NCBI RefSeq assembly: GCF_900187125.1
Contig: NZ_LT906468.1
Coordinates: 1,860,001-1,924,000 of the forward strand
Origin: Sphingobacterium mizutaii
GTDB lineage: Bacteria > Bacteroidota > Bacteroidia > Sphingobacteriales > Sphingobacteriaceae
Length of the DNA: 64,000 nt
Direction: 5' to 3'
Positions 1 to 8,701 of the stretch are shown here, in pieces. The notes beneath the pieces are model-generated. The model searched no databases. It was not told where the DNA came from and saw only the letters and a program-made list of their open reading frames with translations. How positions within the stretch are numbered: the first letter of the stretch is position 1; the number at the start of each line of letters is the position of its first letter. The position numbers and the translations under genes are program-made.

Positions 1-745
1 CTTTATCAGTGCTACTTTTGTGGATGCTGTAAGGTCCTGTATTCATGAGTTCCTCCGCTGCTGCTGCTCCTGCTGTTAATACTGCTTCCCAGTCACCTAA
101 GCCATGATATTTGCGGAATGTACCTTCAAAAAGGCACATCCTTGATTTAAAAGCTAGCGCCGTCCATTTAGTTATCAATGTTGTACTCTTTTCAGTTTGG
201 CAGTTAGCGATTGCAAAGTCGATATCTTCCAACATTTTTTCGAAGATTAACTTTCTGGAATCTCTCGCTTTAAATAGTCCATCATCATCGAGTTCAAGTA
301 CACTGTCATACCAAGGCACATCGCCAAAGCGAACGACTTTTCCATAGTAAAAGTATGCACGGAAGAATCGTGCGACACCCTCATATTTCAAACGTGCAGC
401 TTCGTCGGTACATTTATGGGAATTTTCTAAGAAAAAGTTGATCTGACGGAGCTCTGTCCAATCCCATCCTGCACCACTCGATGGAGTTTCTCGTGTCCCT
501 TGTATCTCAGCGGCTAGCGTATTGCGTGCTTCATCATCTGCTTGCGTTGGATTATTATAGTGAATTGATAGCGCATCTGGAAGTTCCGCATAAAAAGCAT
601 TGGTATAATTTTGCAACTCCGCAGCAGTTAAGAAATAGTTCTCGGGTGCTAATTCGGAAAGTGGATAGCGTTCTAAGTAATCATCATTACATGCTGTCAG
701 CAATCCCATTATCGTTATAAGAGGTAATATTTTTCTGGTTTTCAT
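1..745 (-). CDS. SusD/RagB-family outer-membrane lipoprotein (N-terminal part, runs off window)
   Basis: Substrate-binding surface lipoprotein that works as the lid of the SusC transporter encoded just upstream. About 248 codons are visible and the frame is open to the left edge, so the C-terminus lies outside the window. Translation from the ATG at 745 starts with a lipoprotein signal ending in LLTAC, so Cys19 should be lipidated; it is followed by NDDYLERYP, the typical SusD opening. Later stretches such as WDWTELRQINFFLEN and VARFFRAYFYYGKVVRFGDVPWY are characteristic of the SusD TPR-like fold. The start lies 22 bp after the susC stop on the same strand, so the two genes are co-transcribed. 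The substrate cannot be told from sequence. Confidence 0.93.
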   Translation of the reverse strand, partial: MKTRKILPLITIMGLLTACNDDYLERYPLSELAPENYFLTAAELQNYTNAFYAELPDALSIHYNNPTQADDEARNTLAAEIQGTRETPSSGAGWDWTELRQINFFLENSHKCTDEAARLKYEGVARFFRAYFYYGKVVRFGDVPWYDSVLELDDDGLFKARDSRKLIFEKMLEDIDFAIANCQTEKSTTLITKWTALAFKSRMCLFEGTFRKYHGLGDWEAVLTAGAAAAEELMNTGPYSIHKSSTDK

Positions 746-767
746 ACTGGTCAAAATCTATTAATAG

Positions 768-3700
768 TTAAAAGGATAATTGAGCACCGAAAGACACAAC
801 TTTACCCATTGGATAGCTTCTGCCTGTATTATCGGTCATCACTTGCTCAGGATCTATATAATCAGTTTTCAATTTCGTCCATGTAACCAAGTTTTCACCA
901 CTCATGAACAGTCTGAATTTATTTATGTGAATCCTATTCGTTAAGCTCGTTGGAAATGTATAACCAACCGTTAAGTTTCTAATCTTCAAGTAGGATAGAT
1001 CTTGTAGATACATATCGTTATTTACCGACAGTTCGGAATTCTGTGCCGTATATCCACGTAAGAATGGGAAGTAAGCATTTGGGTTCTCCGGCGACCAAAT
1101 TTTATCTGGGAAGTCGCTAGGGATGAATGAATCATACGGTCTTGCGTATACCGACCAGAAGGCTTGTGCTTCCAAGTTTGGATACCAATGTCTTCTTCCG
1201 ATTCCTTGGAAAAATACAGAAGCGTCGATCCCATTCCAGTTCGCACTAAGAGTTAATCCGTATGAATAGCGCGGTTGGCTATTACCGATTATCTCACGAT
1301 CACCTGGATCTGAAAGGGTGCTTTTTCCAGCGTTGATAATTCCATCACCATTCAGATCTTTGATCTTGATGTCTCCTGCTTGTAACCTGCGCAAATCCTC
1401 TGTAGGTGCCTGTACTCTTCGTCTATTGATCTGATCTTGGTTGACAATTTGAGCGTAGGCTTGTGCCTCTTCAGTTGTTTTGAAGAATCCGTCGTAACGA
1501 TAGCCCCATATCTCGCCTAATTGCTGACCTACATAATAAGTGTTCAACAAACCGGCAGGGTTACTGAATTTGGTAATTTCGGATGTGTAATCAGATAGAA
1601 TTGCCCTCACAGAGTAATTGAAAGGCTTGCTGGCTAAGTTTAATTGATCTCGCCATGTAAGCGATAGGTCAAAACCTTTAGTTCTTAAATCCGCCGCATT
1701 TACCTTTGGTTCGCCGGCACCGAATACATCCGGAAGGGTTTCTCCTATACTTAACATGCCAATCGTGTTACGAACGTAATAGTCCGATTCAACATTTAAA
1801 CGGTTGTTTAAGAGAGAGAAATCCAAACCTATATTGCTGGTGCTGATTTTTTCCCAAGTTAGTGATGGCGCAACTGGTGCAGGATTGTAGGTTACATTCA
1901 GTTTCTGACCATCTACTAAATAGTTGATTTGGCCAGTTCCCATGGAAGCAATATATGCGTAGGTATCTACTTCCTGATTTCCTAATGAGCCGTATGAATA
2001 GCGTACTTTTAAATTATTGATTGTATTCTTGATCGGTTGGAAGAATGCTTCTTCACTAACCCTCCATCCAGCAGAAAAAGACGGGAAGAATCCAAAGCGA
2101 CTTGATTTAGGGAATCGTGACGTACCATCGTATCGACCACTTGTTTCAAATAAATATTTGCCTTTATAATCATAGTTTAATCTATAAAATCCTCCACGAA
2201 CTGCCCATTCATCTGCACCACCATTAAACTGCTTTTCACCAATAACAAGATCTAAATCATTTAAAGTCTCAGATAATAAGTCTTGTCCAACTCCTCCGAT
2301 GCGTTTATACTTTCGGTCTTCCTGGTTGAAACCTGCCATTGCAACGATGTTATGATCGCCGAAACTTTTTTGATAGTTCGCAAAGACGTTGATGAAATGC
2401 CATGAATATTTGCTCATCGCTTCCGTCAATCTATCTTGGTTTAAGGCTCCTAACGAGGACAATTCCATTACGCCAGGGTATTTCGAATAATACTGTTTGG
2501 TTTGACGATAACTGTTTTCCCCCCTGTATTCGCGATAGGAATAATTACCTGTCAATGTCAGGCCTTTTCCAAGATTTATGATAGCTTCGGTTTTGTTGGT
2601 AAATTCAGTGCCATTATTATAGCCTTTCATCGTGCCGCTTTCTAAAGCATTGTGAAGTCCATATCCGATCGGATAACTATTGATTCCTGAATAGCCTGTC
2701 AAAGTTCCATCAGGGTTTCTCGGGACATACATCGCGTGATAGTGATAGGTAGGACTGTTGCTTACGTTGTTAGAGACTTGATTGAAATTTGTTGAAAGTC
2801 CAGCCCAATCGTATGAGGATTTAAAGAAATGGGTACCATTGCTCACAGTTAACCAAGGTCTAATTTCTGTCGATATGTTCGCGCGTAAGTTATAGCGTTT
2901 GAATTTATCGGGTTGGATATTAAAGATACCTTGTTCATTAGATAATGCACCTGATAAGGCATAACTCGTCTTTCCAGACATACCACTTAGTGTTATGTTA
3001 TGGTCAGATTTAGGACGATTGTTGTCGTAAAGGTAATTGAACCAATCAAAATTTGCGTAATAGCGATAGATGTCATTTCCACTTGCATCTTTCTTAACGA
3101 CAACCCATGGTCTTGATGGATCTTCTGTTTTATCATTTACACGGGCCAACAGCTCTTCATAATCTTCGTCGGTATATCGGGTCGTACGATATCCTAAGGC
3201 GTTGTACATCGCATCGTCGTTAATCTTGGCATTCCAATATCCCGATGTGATAAAATCCGTATTGGTAGCATGTGTAGTAAATCCGAAGTTTGCGGAATAA
3301 TCTATAGATGCTTGGCCGTCAACTTTCCCTTTTTTCGTAGTTACAAGGATTACACCAAACGCGCCTCTTGCACCATATACAGCCGCCGCCGATGCGTCCT
3401 TAAGAACCGTCACAGATTCTACATCATTCACATTTACACGGTCTAAGGTCCCTAGTATACCATCAATGAGGATTAATGGACCACCACCATTGATGGAAGT
3501 ATTTCCTCTGACATTAACAGAGCCGCTGGTTCCGGGTTGTCCGGACCCGAAAACAATATTTAGGTTCGGAACATTTCCTTGTAGTGCTTGCGTCAGTTGG
3601 GTAACAGGACGATCTTCAAATTCCTCACCGGAAATCTGGCTTACGGCTCCCGTTAGGTTGACCTTTTTCTGTTCGCCGTAGCCTACCACGACAACCTCGT

Positions 3701-4355
3701 CAACTTCAGTCAATGCTGGTAGAAGAACAACTTGAACAGTACTGCGATTTGAAACATCTATTTCTTGCTTTTCGAAGCCGATATTACTGATGACAAGGAC
3801 CGCATTTGCTTTCGAAACGGTAATTTCAAAGTTACCTTGTTCATCACTCATAGTACTTGCCGTACCGCCTTTCTCCGTTACGGATACATTTGAAAGAGGT
3901 TCGCCGTCCGCGCTCTTAATCGTTCCGCGTATCTGGGTTTGAAGTACCGAAGATGTTTCTTTCGGAAGTGTATTTACCGCTTGTGAAGCAGCGGGCTTCC
4001 TACGTAAAATCACATTCTTGTCAACGATGTTATAATCGATCGCATAATCCTTTAATAAACTTTCCAGCGCTTTGTCAAAGGGCTTTTTATTAAAATCTAC
4101 ACTGACAAATAAATTACTTGGGAAAAAAGAACTGTCGTAGAAAATGTTATAGCCACTTTGCTTTTGAATATCCTTTAGAACATTAGTCATACTAACGTTC
4201 TTCTTTTTTAATGTGACCGTTTGTCCGAAGGTGAAAGCGCTAGCTTGAAACACAGAGGCAAACATAAGGGTAATAGCTAGTTTCATCGATAGATAATTAG
4301 GTTTTCGATGTACAATGTCTCCAATGCTGGAGATAATTTTGATTTTTTTATACAT
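768..4355 (-). CDS. SusC/RagA-family TonB-linked transporter with STN signalling domain
   Basis: TonB-dependent outer-membrane transporter of 1195 aa. Domains in order: long basic leader with hydrophobic signal core at about 24-41; STN (secretin/TonB N-terminal) domain at about 47-120; carboxypeptidase-regulatory-like beta domain at about 141-213; DEVVVVGYG motif at 219-227 leading into the plug; beta-barrel to the C-terminal Phe. The STN domain is the part of FecA-type transporters that signals through FecR to an ECF sigma factor, and both partners lie immediately upstream (4468-6278). SusD follows 22 bp downstream. SusC proteins without such regulation usually lack STN, as does the second SusC at 55036-58296. 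I infer substrate-responsive expression; the substrate is unknown. Confidence 0.95.
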   Translation of the reverse strand: MYKKIKIISSIGDIVHRKPNYLSMKLAITLMFASVFQASAFTFGQTVTLKKKNVSMTNVLKDIQKQSGYNIFYDSSFFPSNLFVSVDFNKKPFDKALESLLKDYAIDYNIVDKNVILRRKPAASQAVNTLPKETSSVLQTQIRGTIKSADGEPLSNVSVTEKGGTASTMSDEQGNFEITVSKANAVLVISNIGFEKQEIDVSNRSTVQVVLLPALTEVDEVVVVGYGEQKKVNLTGAVSQISGEEFEDRPVTQLTQALQGNVPNLNIVFGSGQPGTSGSVNVRGNTSINGGGPLILIDGILGTLDRVNVNDVESVTVLKDASAAAVYGARGAFGVILVTTKKGKVDGQASIDYSANFGFTTHATNTDFITSGYWNAKINDDAMYNALGYRTTRYTDEDYEELLARVNDKTEDPSRPWVVVKKDASGNDIYRYYANFDWFNYLYDNNRPKSDHNITLSGMSGKTSYALSGALSNEQGIFNIQPDKFKRYNLRANISTEIRPWLTVSNGTHFFKSSYDWAGLSTNFNQVSNNVSNSPTYHYHAMYVPRNPDGTLTGYSGINSYPIGYGLHNALESGTMKGYNNGTEFTNKTEAIINLGKGLTLTGNYSYREYRGENSYRQTKQYYSKYPGVMELSSLGALNQDRLTEAMSKYSWHFINVFANYQKSFGDHNIVAMAGFNQEDRKYKRIGGVGQDLLSETLNDLDLVIGEKQFNGGADEWAVRGGFYRLNYDYKGKYLFETSGRYDGTSRFPKSSRFGFFPSFSAGWRVSEEAFFQPIKNTINNLKVRYSYGSLGNQEVDTYAYIASMGTGQINYLVDGQKLNVTYNPAPVAPSLTWEKISTSNIGLDFSLLNNRLNVESDYYVRNTIGMLSIGETLPDVFGAGEPKVNAADLRTKGFDLSLTWRDQLNLASKPFNYSVRAILSDYTSEITKFSNPAGLLNTYYVGQQLGEIWGYRYDGFFKTTEEAQAYAQIVNQDQINRRRVQAPTEDLRRLQAGDIKIKDLNGDGIINAGKSTLSDPGDREIIGNSQPRYSYGLTLSANWNGIDASVFFQGIGRRHWYPNLEAQAFWSVYARPYDSFIPSDFPDKIWSPENPNAYFPFLRGYTAQNSELSVNNDMYLQDLSYLKIRNLTVGYTFPTSLTNRIHINKFRLFMSGENLVTWTKLKTDYIDPEQVMTDNTGRSYPMGKVVSFGAQLSF

Positions 4356-4417
4356 TTGTAAGTCGGTTGATTAGTTAATATTTAGCGTACTATCAGTCGA
4401 ACTATTTATCAATTACT

Positions 4418-4440
4418 CAGGAGCGGTCCTAACGCTCCTG
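4418..4440. promoter_or_regulatory. GC-rich hairpin between fecR-like and susC-like genes
   Basis: Perfect 8-bp inverted repeat (CAGGAGCG at 4418-4425, CGCTCCTG at 4433-4440) with a 7-nt loop, in the 112-bp gap between the anti-sigma and SusC genes. On the plus strand it is followed by CTTTTT; on the minus strand, the direction of transcription here, no U-run follows. It could be a partial terminator, a processing or stability element setting the ratio of regulator to transporter mRNA, or a terminator for plus-strand transcripts. Confidence 0.5.
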
Positions 4441-4467
4441 CTTTTTCGATAAATGTGAAGAGTAAGT

Positions 4468-5667
4468 TTAGTTCATTACGATTATCCTCCTTTCTTCAAT
4501 CTTAAATTTCACACTTCCTGTTAGCTCAATGGCTTTTAAAACTTTTTCTATATGCTCATATTTTGAGATTGTCCCCGAAAATCTAATCTTCGAAATATTA
4601 CCCCGGTACTCAACTTCAACATCATACCAGCGTTCTAAATCCTTCATCACAGTACTCAACGAAGCATTTTCGAATGCGAAATTCCCATTCTTCCATGCGA
4701 TCATATAAAATGGATCAACGTCCTTTATATCAAAAGATTCATCCTTGGAATGATACCTACTTTGTTGATTGGGGTTTAGCAATCTGCCTTTGCTGTTTGG
4801 ATAGCTTAATTCAACCTTTCCTTCTACCAATGTCGTTTCAATTCGGTCACTATATGAGTTAATATTAAACGACGTGCCGAGTACCTTAAGCGTCTGTTCT
4901 CTGGTTTTTACAATGAAGGGAATTGTCTTATTATTTTTAACCATCTGCTTCACCTCAAAGTACGCTTCCCCATCAAGTTCAACCTCTCTTTTTTCTCTAT
5001 CGAATTGGAGTGGGTATCGAATCGTTGACGAGGCGTTCACAGATATCTTACTGCCATCGGGAAGCTGAAGGTTATATTCACCACCCCTTGGGGTAACGAT
5101 TGTGTTGTATAGACCCGCTGAAGCAAGTTTTGAATCCTTCAAGGTATAAGTAAGTTCACCTTTTGCGTTTTTGATGATTGTATAGCCTGCGAGTTGTAAA
5201 GTCGTATCAGCAGGTAAATTAGCAAGATCAACGATTTGCCCATCTTCCAATACCAACTTGGCTTTTGCACCACCCGGAAGGATGATATTCTTTTCTTGTT
5301 TTGCTAAGGCAATTTCTTCAGTCGAATTCGAAATGATGGATGTATTGAAATAAAAGAATAGCAGAATAGTCGCTGCTACAGAAGCAGCTGTGATATAAAA
5401 CCAATTTCTTAATCTATAAGGTTGCTTTTTTTGAAGGTAAATTTTCCGAGATATGCTATTGTAAAGATTCTCGGAATCTATTTCTCTAGAAGGGTCTCTA
5501 ATCTCAAGGAAAAATTCCTCGGTGGCTTGATCAAAAATAGACTCAAACTCTTCCGTATGGAATGCCTCCTTCAGACGCTGTATCTCATCTGTAGTTAATT
5601 GATTATCCTTATATTTTTGGATTAAGTGTTTTAGTTCTTCTTTTTTCAATTGGTCTTTCTTTTCCAC
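4468..5667 (-). CDS. FecR-family anti-sigma factor
   Basis: Inner-membrane anti-sigma factor of 399 aa. The cytoplasmic N-terminal segment (about 1-87) should hold the sigma factor; one membrane helix lies at about 89-107; the periplasmic FecR domain spans about 187-285 (VTPRGGEYNLQLPDGSKISV, then RYPLQFDREKREVELDGEAYFEV split over two stretches); a C-terminal DUF4974-like domain occupies about 328-397 and would contact the STN domain of SusC. It starts 32 bp after the sigma-factor stop and is followed by the STN-bearing SusC, the standard order for Bacteroidota cell-surface signalling. Confident family call; the inducing ligand is unknown. Confidence 0.94.
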   Translation of the reverse strand: MEKKDQLKKEELKHLIQKYKDNQLTTDEIQRLKEAFHTEEFESIFDQATEEFFLEIRDPSREIDSENLYNSISRKIYLQKKQPYRLRNWFYITAASVAATILLFFYFNTSIISNSTEEIALAKQEKNIILPGGAKAKLVLEDGQIVDLANLPADTTLQLAGYTIIKNAKGELTYTLKDSKLASAGLYNTIVTPRGGEYNLQLPDGSKISVNASSTIRYPLQFDREKREVELDGEAYFEVKQMVKNNKTIPFIVKTREQTLKVLGTSFNINSYSDRIETTLVEGKVELSYPNSKGRLLNPNQQSRYHSKDESFDIKDVDPFYMIAWKNGNFAFENASLSTVMKDLERWYDVEVEYRGNISKIRFSGTISKYEHIEKVLKAIELTGSVKFKIEERRIIVMN

Positions 5668-5699
5668 TATAAAGGCAATGGAAAAGAAAAAGGACTAGT

Positions 5700-6278
5700 C
5701 TACATGAAAAAAAAGTAAAAAATAATCAGATATAGCTTTTCTAGGTTGCTTTTAATTTTTTTAGATGCCGTGATGAGCTGATTCTTCACTGTATTCCGAG
5801 AACTCCCAGTAATCGAAGAAATCTCGTCATAAGAATAGCCTTGAAGTTTACTCAATCGGTATATCTCTCCCTGCTTTTGGGGCAGTTGATCAATCAATTG
5901 ATTAAGTATGCTCTTTAGATCTCTTGATTTTAACTCCTGCTCTGTTTCTTCACAAGTCACCTCCATTTGTTTGTTTTGCAACTGTTCACTAAGGTTGAGG
6001 ATATGTTCCTTGAAAGCTTTTACAACCAATCTTTTTGTAATAACAAAAATGTAGGGGTAAAGGGCCTCTGGACTGCTGATCCGTGTTTTGTTCTTAAATA
6101 ATTGAATAAAGGCAGTTTGGACAATGTCCTCGCTTTTATAAACGTCGTTTAATGCAGCATAGGCGTAGCGGAACAAAATCTTGTGAAATCGATCAAAAAC
6201 TAACTTAAATACTTTTTCATTTCCTTCTTGAAAAAGTTGAAACTGATCATCATCAAGATCTAAATCATGTGCTTTCAT
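5700..6278 (-). CDS. ECF RNA polymerase sigma factor (FecI-like, Bacteroidetes family)
   Basis: 192-aa extracytoplasmic-function sigma factor. Region 2 lies at about 20-90 (VFDRFHKILFRYAYAALND, then SEDIVQTAFIQLFKNK) and region 4 at about 130-175 (YRLSKLQGYSYDEISSITG followed by SRNTVKNQL), the helix-turn-helix contacting the -35 element. A hydrophobic tail rich in Phe and Tyr closes the protein, common in this family. The linked FecR and STN-SusC genes downstream identify it as the activator of its own uptake locus: ligand binding to SusC should release it from FecR. The ATG at 6278 follows an AT-rich region without a recognisable house-keeping promoter. Confidence 0.94.
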   Translation of the reverse strand: MKAHDLDLDDDQFQLFQEGNEKVFKLVFDRFHKILFRYAYAALNDVYKSEDIVQTAFIQLFKNKTRISSPEALYPYIFVITKRLVVKAFKEHILNLSEQLQNKQMEVTCEETEQELKSRDLKSILNQLIDQLPQKQGEIYRLSKLQGYSYDEISSITGSSRNTVKNQLITASKKIKSNLEKLYLIIFYFFFM

Positions 6279-7034
6279 CCTTGGTTAGGTTATTTTTGGT
6301 CAAAGGAACATTATAAAGATAAATGAATTGTTAATTCAAGTTTAATAAAATGTAAAGATTATTATTTATTTAATTATCGTTTTTTAAATTTTTTTATCTT
6401 ATCGATTGTGCCTTCAAAATTCCCTGTTTAAACATCGATAAATTCAATGCAAATAGTATCATGAGTTTGAAAGCAAAAACAACCATTAACCAATATCAGA
6501 TTGATACATCTAAATATCCTACCTGTGACTAGTTAACAGCAGGCTGTGGAAGGGGAATCTACCAAAAAGCCATCTAAGAGAAAAGAGGAATGATCTTTTG
6601 GATAATAATATGGATTCGGACAATGGATTGGAGCTGATCTTTAGGTTGTGTGGATTATTAAAGTTCATAGATAGGCTTACGCTACTTTCAAGGATATTCA
6701 ACTCTGGTATCATCATCGATAATGGGTGTAAGCGATTTCTCGAAATCAATTCTATGTTTATATTAATTGTGCCTAAAATGAATGGTTTAAAATTGTTTAA
6801 AGTGATAAAATAGGTTGAAATGTCTTCAAATCCTTAGGTGGATCCTAAGGCACTTTTTATATAATTCTATTAAGGTTTCGGTCTTATGCAAGAAGTACTT
6901 TTGTGTACACAGAAAGTTTACTTGACAACATTGGTTGGAACTAATAATTCGGGACTCATAATTATATTTAAGTGATTTATTAATAAAAGAAAACAGTAGT
7001 GATTTTTCGAAGGTAATCATTCGTTTTTTTATTT
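6279..7034. other. Intergenic region with one terminator-like hairpin
   Basis: No credible gene in about 750 bases: open frames here lack ATG starts and family features. A 7-bp hairpin (CCTTAGG at 6832-6838, CCTAAGG at 6844-6850) followed by CACTTTTT looks like a plus-strand intrinsic terminator with no obvious gene in front of it. The region separates the minus-strand uptake operon from the plus-strand HipBST operon. Confidence 0.5.
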
Positions 7035-7052
7035 TATACCTTTTAGGGTATA
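7035..7052. promoter_or_regulatory. HipB operator-like palindrome, site 1
   Basis: Perfect palindromic half-sites TATACC and GGTATA separated by 6 bp. The layout resembles known HipB operators (TATCC-N8-GGATA in E. coli). It is the most upstream of three such sites before hipB and probably binds the HipB homolog for autoregulation; this is inferred from position and symmetry. Confidence 0.6.
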
Positions 7053-7074
7053 AATAGTTGGTGAATTAAATATT

Positions 7075-7092
7075 TATACCCGAAGTAGTATA
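7075..7092. promoter_or_regulatory. HipB operator-like palindrome, site 2
   Basis: TATACC, a 6-bp spacer, then AGTATA, one base off perfect symmetry. Its centre is 40 bp from that of site 1, close to four helical turns, so both sites face the same side of the DNA. Confidence 0.55.
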
Positions 7093-7115
7093 GTTTACAG
7101 TATTTTAATTATATT

Positions 7116-7133
7116 TATATCAGAAAAGGTATA
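7116..7133. promoter_or_regulatory. HipB operator-like palindrome, site 3
   Basis: TATATC, a 6-bp spacer, then GGTATA, ending three bases before the hipB ATG at 7137. Its centre is 41 bp from that of site 2. A repressor bound here would cover the translation start region of the operon. Confidence 0.5.
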
Positions 7134-7136
7134 ATT

Positions 7137-7340
7137 ATGGAATCTTTAAGGATATTTGTAAAACAAAAACGTAAGGAATTAAAGCTTACCCAAGAAGATT
7201 TGGCATTAAATGCAGGTGTAGGTTTGCGATTTGTTCGAGATTTAGAACAGGGTAAGAAAACCCTTCGATTGGACAAAGTTAATGATGTTCTAGCGCTATT
7301 TGGAAAAGAAGTTGGTGTAATAGATAAATCCAGGGAATAA
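7137..7340 (+). CDS. hipB: HipB-like antitoxin, XRE-family helix-turn-helix
   Basis: 67-aa DNA-binding antitoxin. The HTH is clear at about 16-50: LTQEDLALNAGVGLRFVRDL followed by EQGKKTLRLDKVNDVLALFG, matching the Y4mF/HipB type of XRE domains. It should repress its operon through the three palindromes at 7035-7133 and help neutralise HipT. The TAA overlaps the next start codon (TAATG at 7338-7342), indicating translational coupling to hipS. The ATG at 7137 is the first in frame and lies directly after site 3. Confidence 0.92.
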   Translation: MESLRIFVKQKRKELKLTQEDLALNAGVGLRFVRDLEQGKKTLRLDKVNDVLALFGKEVGVIDKSRE

Positions 7341-7675
7341 TGGCACGTAAGGCAAAAATCTTCTACCAAAATCAATTGGCAGGATACCTTGAAGAAGGGG
7401 ATGCTGGCTATACTTTTTGGTATGATCAGCAGTATTTAGATTCTTCTGATCCTAAAGCTGTTAGTTTGACCCTTCCATTGACTGAAGTAATTTATCATAG
7501 CAATGTGCTGTTTCCTTTTTTTGATGGCCTCATACCTGAAGGATGGTTATTAGAAATAGGAGAAAAGCATTGGAAACTGAATCCTAGAGATCGTTTTGAA
7601 TTATTAATAAACCTATGTAGAGATACCATTGGAGCTGTCTCTGTATATCCGATGGAGGCGGAAGGAAATGGCTAA
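7340..7675 (+). CDS. hipS: HipS-like protein (HipA N-terminal subdomain 1 as separate protein)
   Basis: 111-aa protein equivalent to the N-terminal subdomain of HipA kinases, here a stand-alone gene. Recognisable features are the opening beta strands (KIFYQNQLAGYLEEGDAGYT), the SLTLPL motif, FPFFDGLIPEGWLLE, and DRFELLINLCRDTIGAVSVY, all typical of the HipA N1 domain. In the described E. coli HipBST system this piece acts as the antitoxin that blocks the HipT kinase, while HipB augments it; I infer the same here from gene order and sizes. It overlaps hipB by 1 bp and hipT by 8 bp. Confidence 0.85.
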   Translation: MARKAKIFYQNQLAGYLEEGDAGYTFWYDQQYLDSSDPKAVSLTLPLTEVIYHSNVLFPFFDGLIPEGWLLEIGEKHWKLNPRDRFELLINLCRDTIGAVSVYPMEAEGNG

Positions 7676-8597
7676 TTGTTTATTCTGTTATAAACCCGTT
7701 GAAAATGGTGATTACCATCCCAGTTGCTCTAAAAAATTCTTTGGTACAGCAGATATGCCTTACTTAGAACTGGATCGAGAGAAATTGAATAGCTTGGCCC
7801 AAATTACTGTTAATGAGCGATTAGCCTTAACAGGAGTGCAACCTAAAATTTCCTTAACTCTTGAAGGACAAAGAGGAGATAAGCGTTTGACCTTGGTTGG
7901 TCTCTGGGGAGAATATATTTTGAAGCCACAATCTGATAACTTCCCATTTATGCCTGAAGTGGAAGATTTAACGATGCACCTTGCTGAATTATTTAAGATT
8001 GAAACAGCCGAGCATACCTTAATCCGTACTTCGACTGGAGAATTAGCATACCTTACGAAAAGATTTGATAGGCAGTCAGGAGAGAAAATCCATGTGGAGG
8101 ATTTATGTCAGCTCTCAGAATTATTGACTGAGCAGAAATATAAAAGTTCTTACGAAAGAGCTGGAAAGATAATAAGGCAATTTGCGACCAACTCAGGTTT
8201 AGATATAATCAAATATTTTAGACTAGTATTGTTTAGTTTTCTGACGGGGAATAATGATATGCACCTAAAAAATTTCTCATTGATTCACTCAGAAGGAGAT
8301 ATTTTACTCTCACCAGCCTATGATTTGTTGAATGTAAACCTGATTTATCCGAAAGATTATGAAGATTTAGCTTTGACCCTTACCGGGCGCAAAAGAAAAA
8401 TTAAGAAAGTTGATTTCGATCAATTCGCAAAAAGCTTGGGTATTTCTGAATTAGTTCGAGATAATGTCTATAAAGATTTTTCAAAGCAAAAAGGTAAAGT
8501 GGAAGATTGGATTAGTCGAAGTTTTTTAAATCCTGAATTTAAGGAAAGATATCAACAGATATTTGAAGTTAAATTAAATAAATTAAACTTTAGTTAA
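7668..8597 (+). CDS. hipT: HipT-like Ser/Thr kinase toxin (HipA C-terminal kinase)
   Basis: 309-aa HipA-family kinase lacking the N1 subdomain, which is supplied by HipS. Start chosen at 7668 because GGAGG and AAGGA precede it and it gives an 8-bp overlap with hipS; an upstream in-frame codon at 7629 would lie deep in hipS. Features: a possible zinc knuckle (Cys4, Cys7, His17, Cys20); glycine-rich loop ALTGVQPKIS at 53-62; ATP-binding Lys86 in YILKP; kinase motif GNNDMHLKN at 194-202 with catalytic Asp197; metal-binding Asp219 in SPAYDL. Related toxins phosphorylate aminoacyl-tRNA synthetases (HipA: GltX, HipT: TrpS); the target here is unknown. Confidence 0.9.
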   Translation: MANCLFCYKPVENGDYHPSCSKKFFGTADMPYLELDREKLNSLAQITVNERLALTGVQPKISLTLEGQRGDKRLTLVGLWGEYILKPQSDNFPFMPEVEDLTMHLAELFKIETAEHTLIRTSTGELAYLTKRFDRQSGEKIHVEDLCQLSELLTEQKYKSSYERAGKIIRQFATNSGLDIIKYFRLVLFSFLTGNNDMHLKNFSLIHSEGDILLSPAYDLLNVNLIYPKDYEDLALTLTGRKRKIKKVDFDQFAKSLGISELVRDNVYKDFSKQKGKVEDWISRSFLNPEFKERYQQIFEVKLNKLNFS

Positions 8598-8701
8598 AGC
8601 TTGCCATCATTATGGTTTCCCGTATTTTTTTTTAGTTTTCATAAGTATATTTAACCCTATTATGTACGGTTTATAGCGCGCAATATTAATATTACCAATA
8701 T

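Noticed and set aside
6598..6813. 71-codon plus-strand frame
   Set aside because: No ATG start, odd composition, no family features and no neighbours; most likely random.
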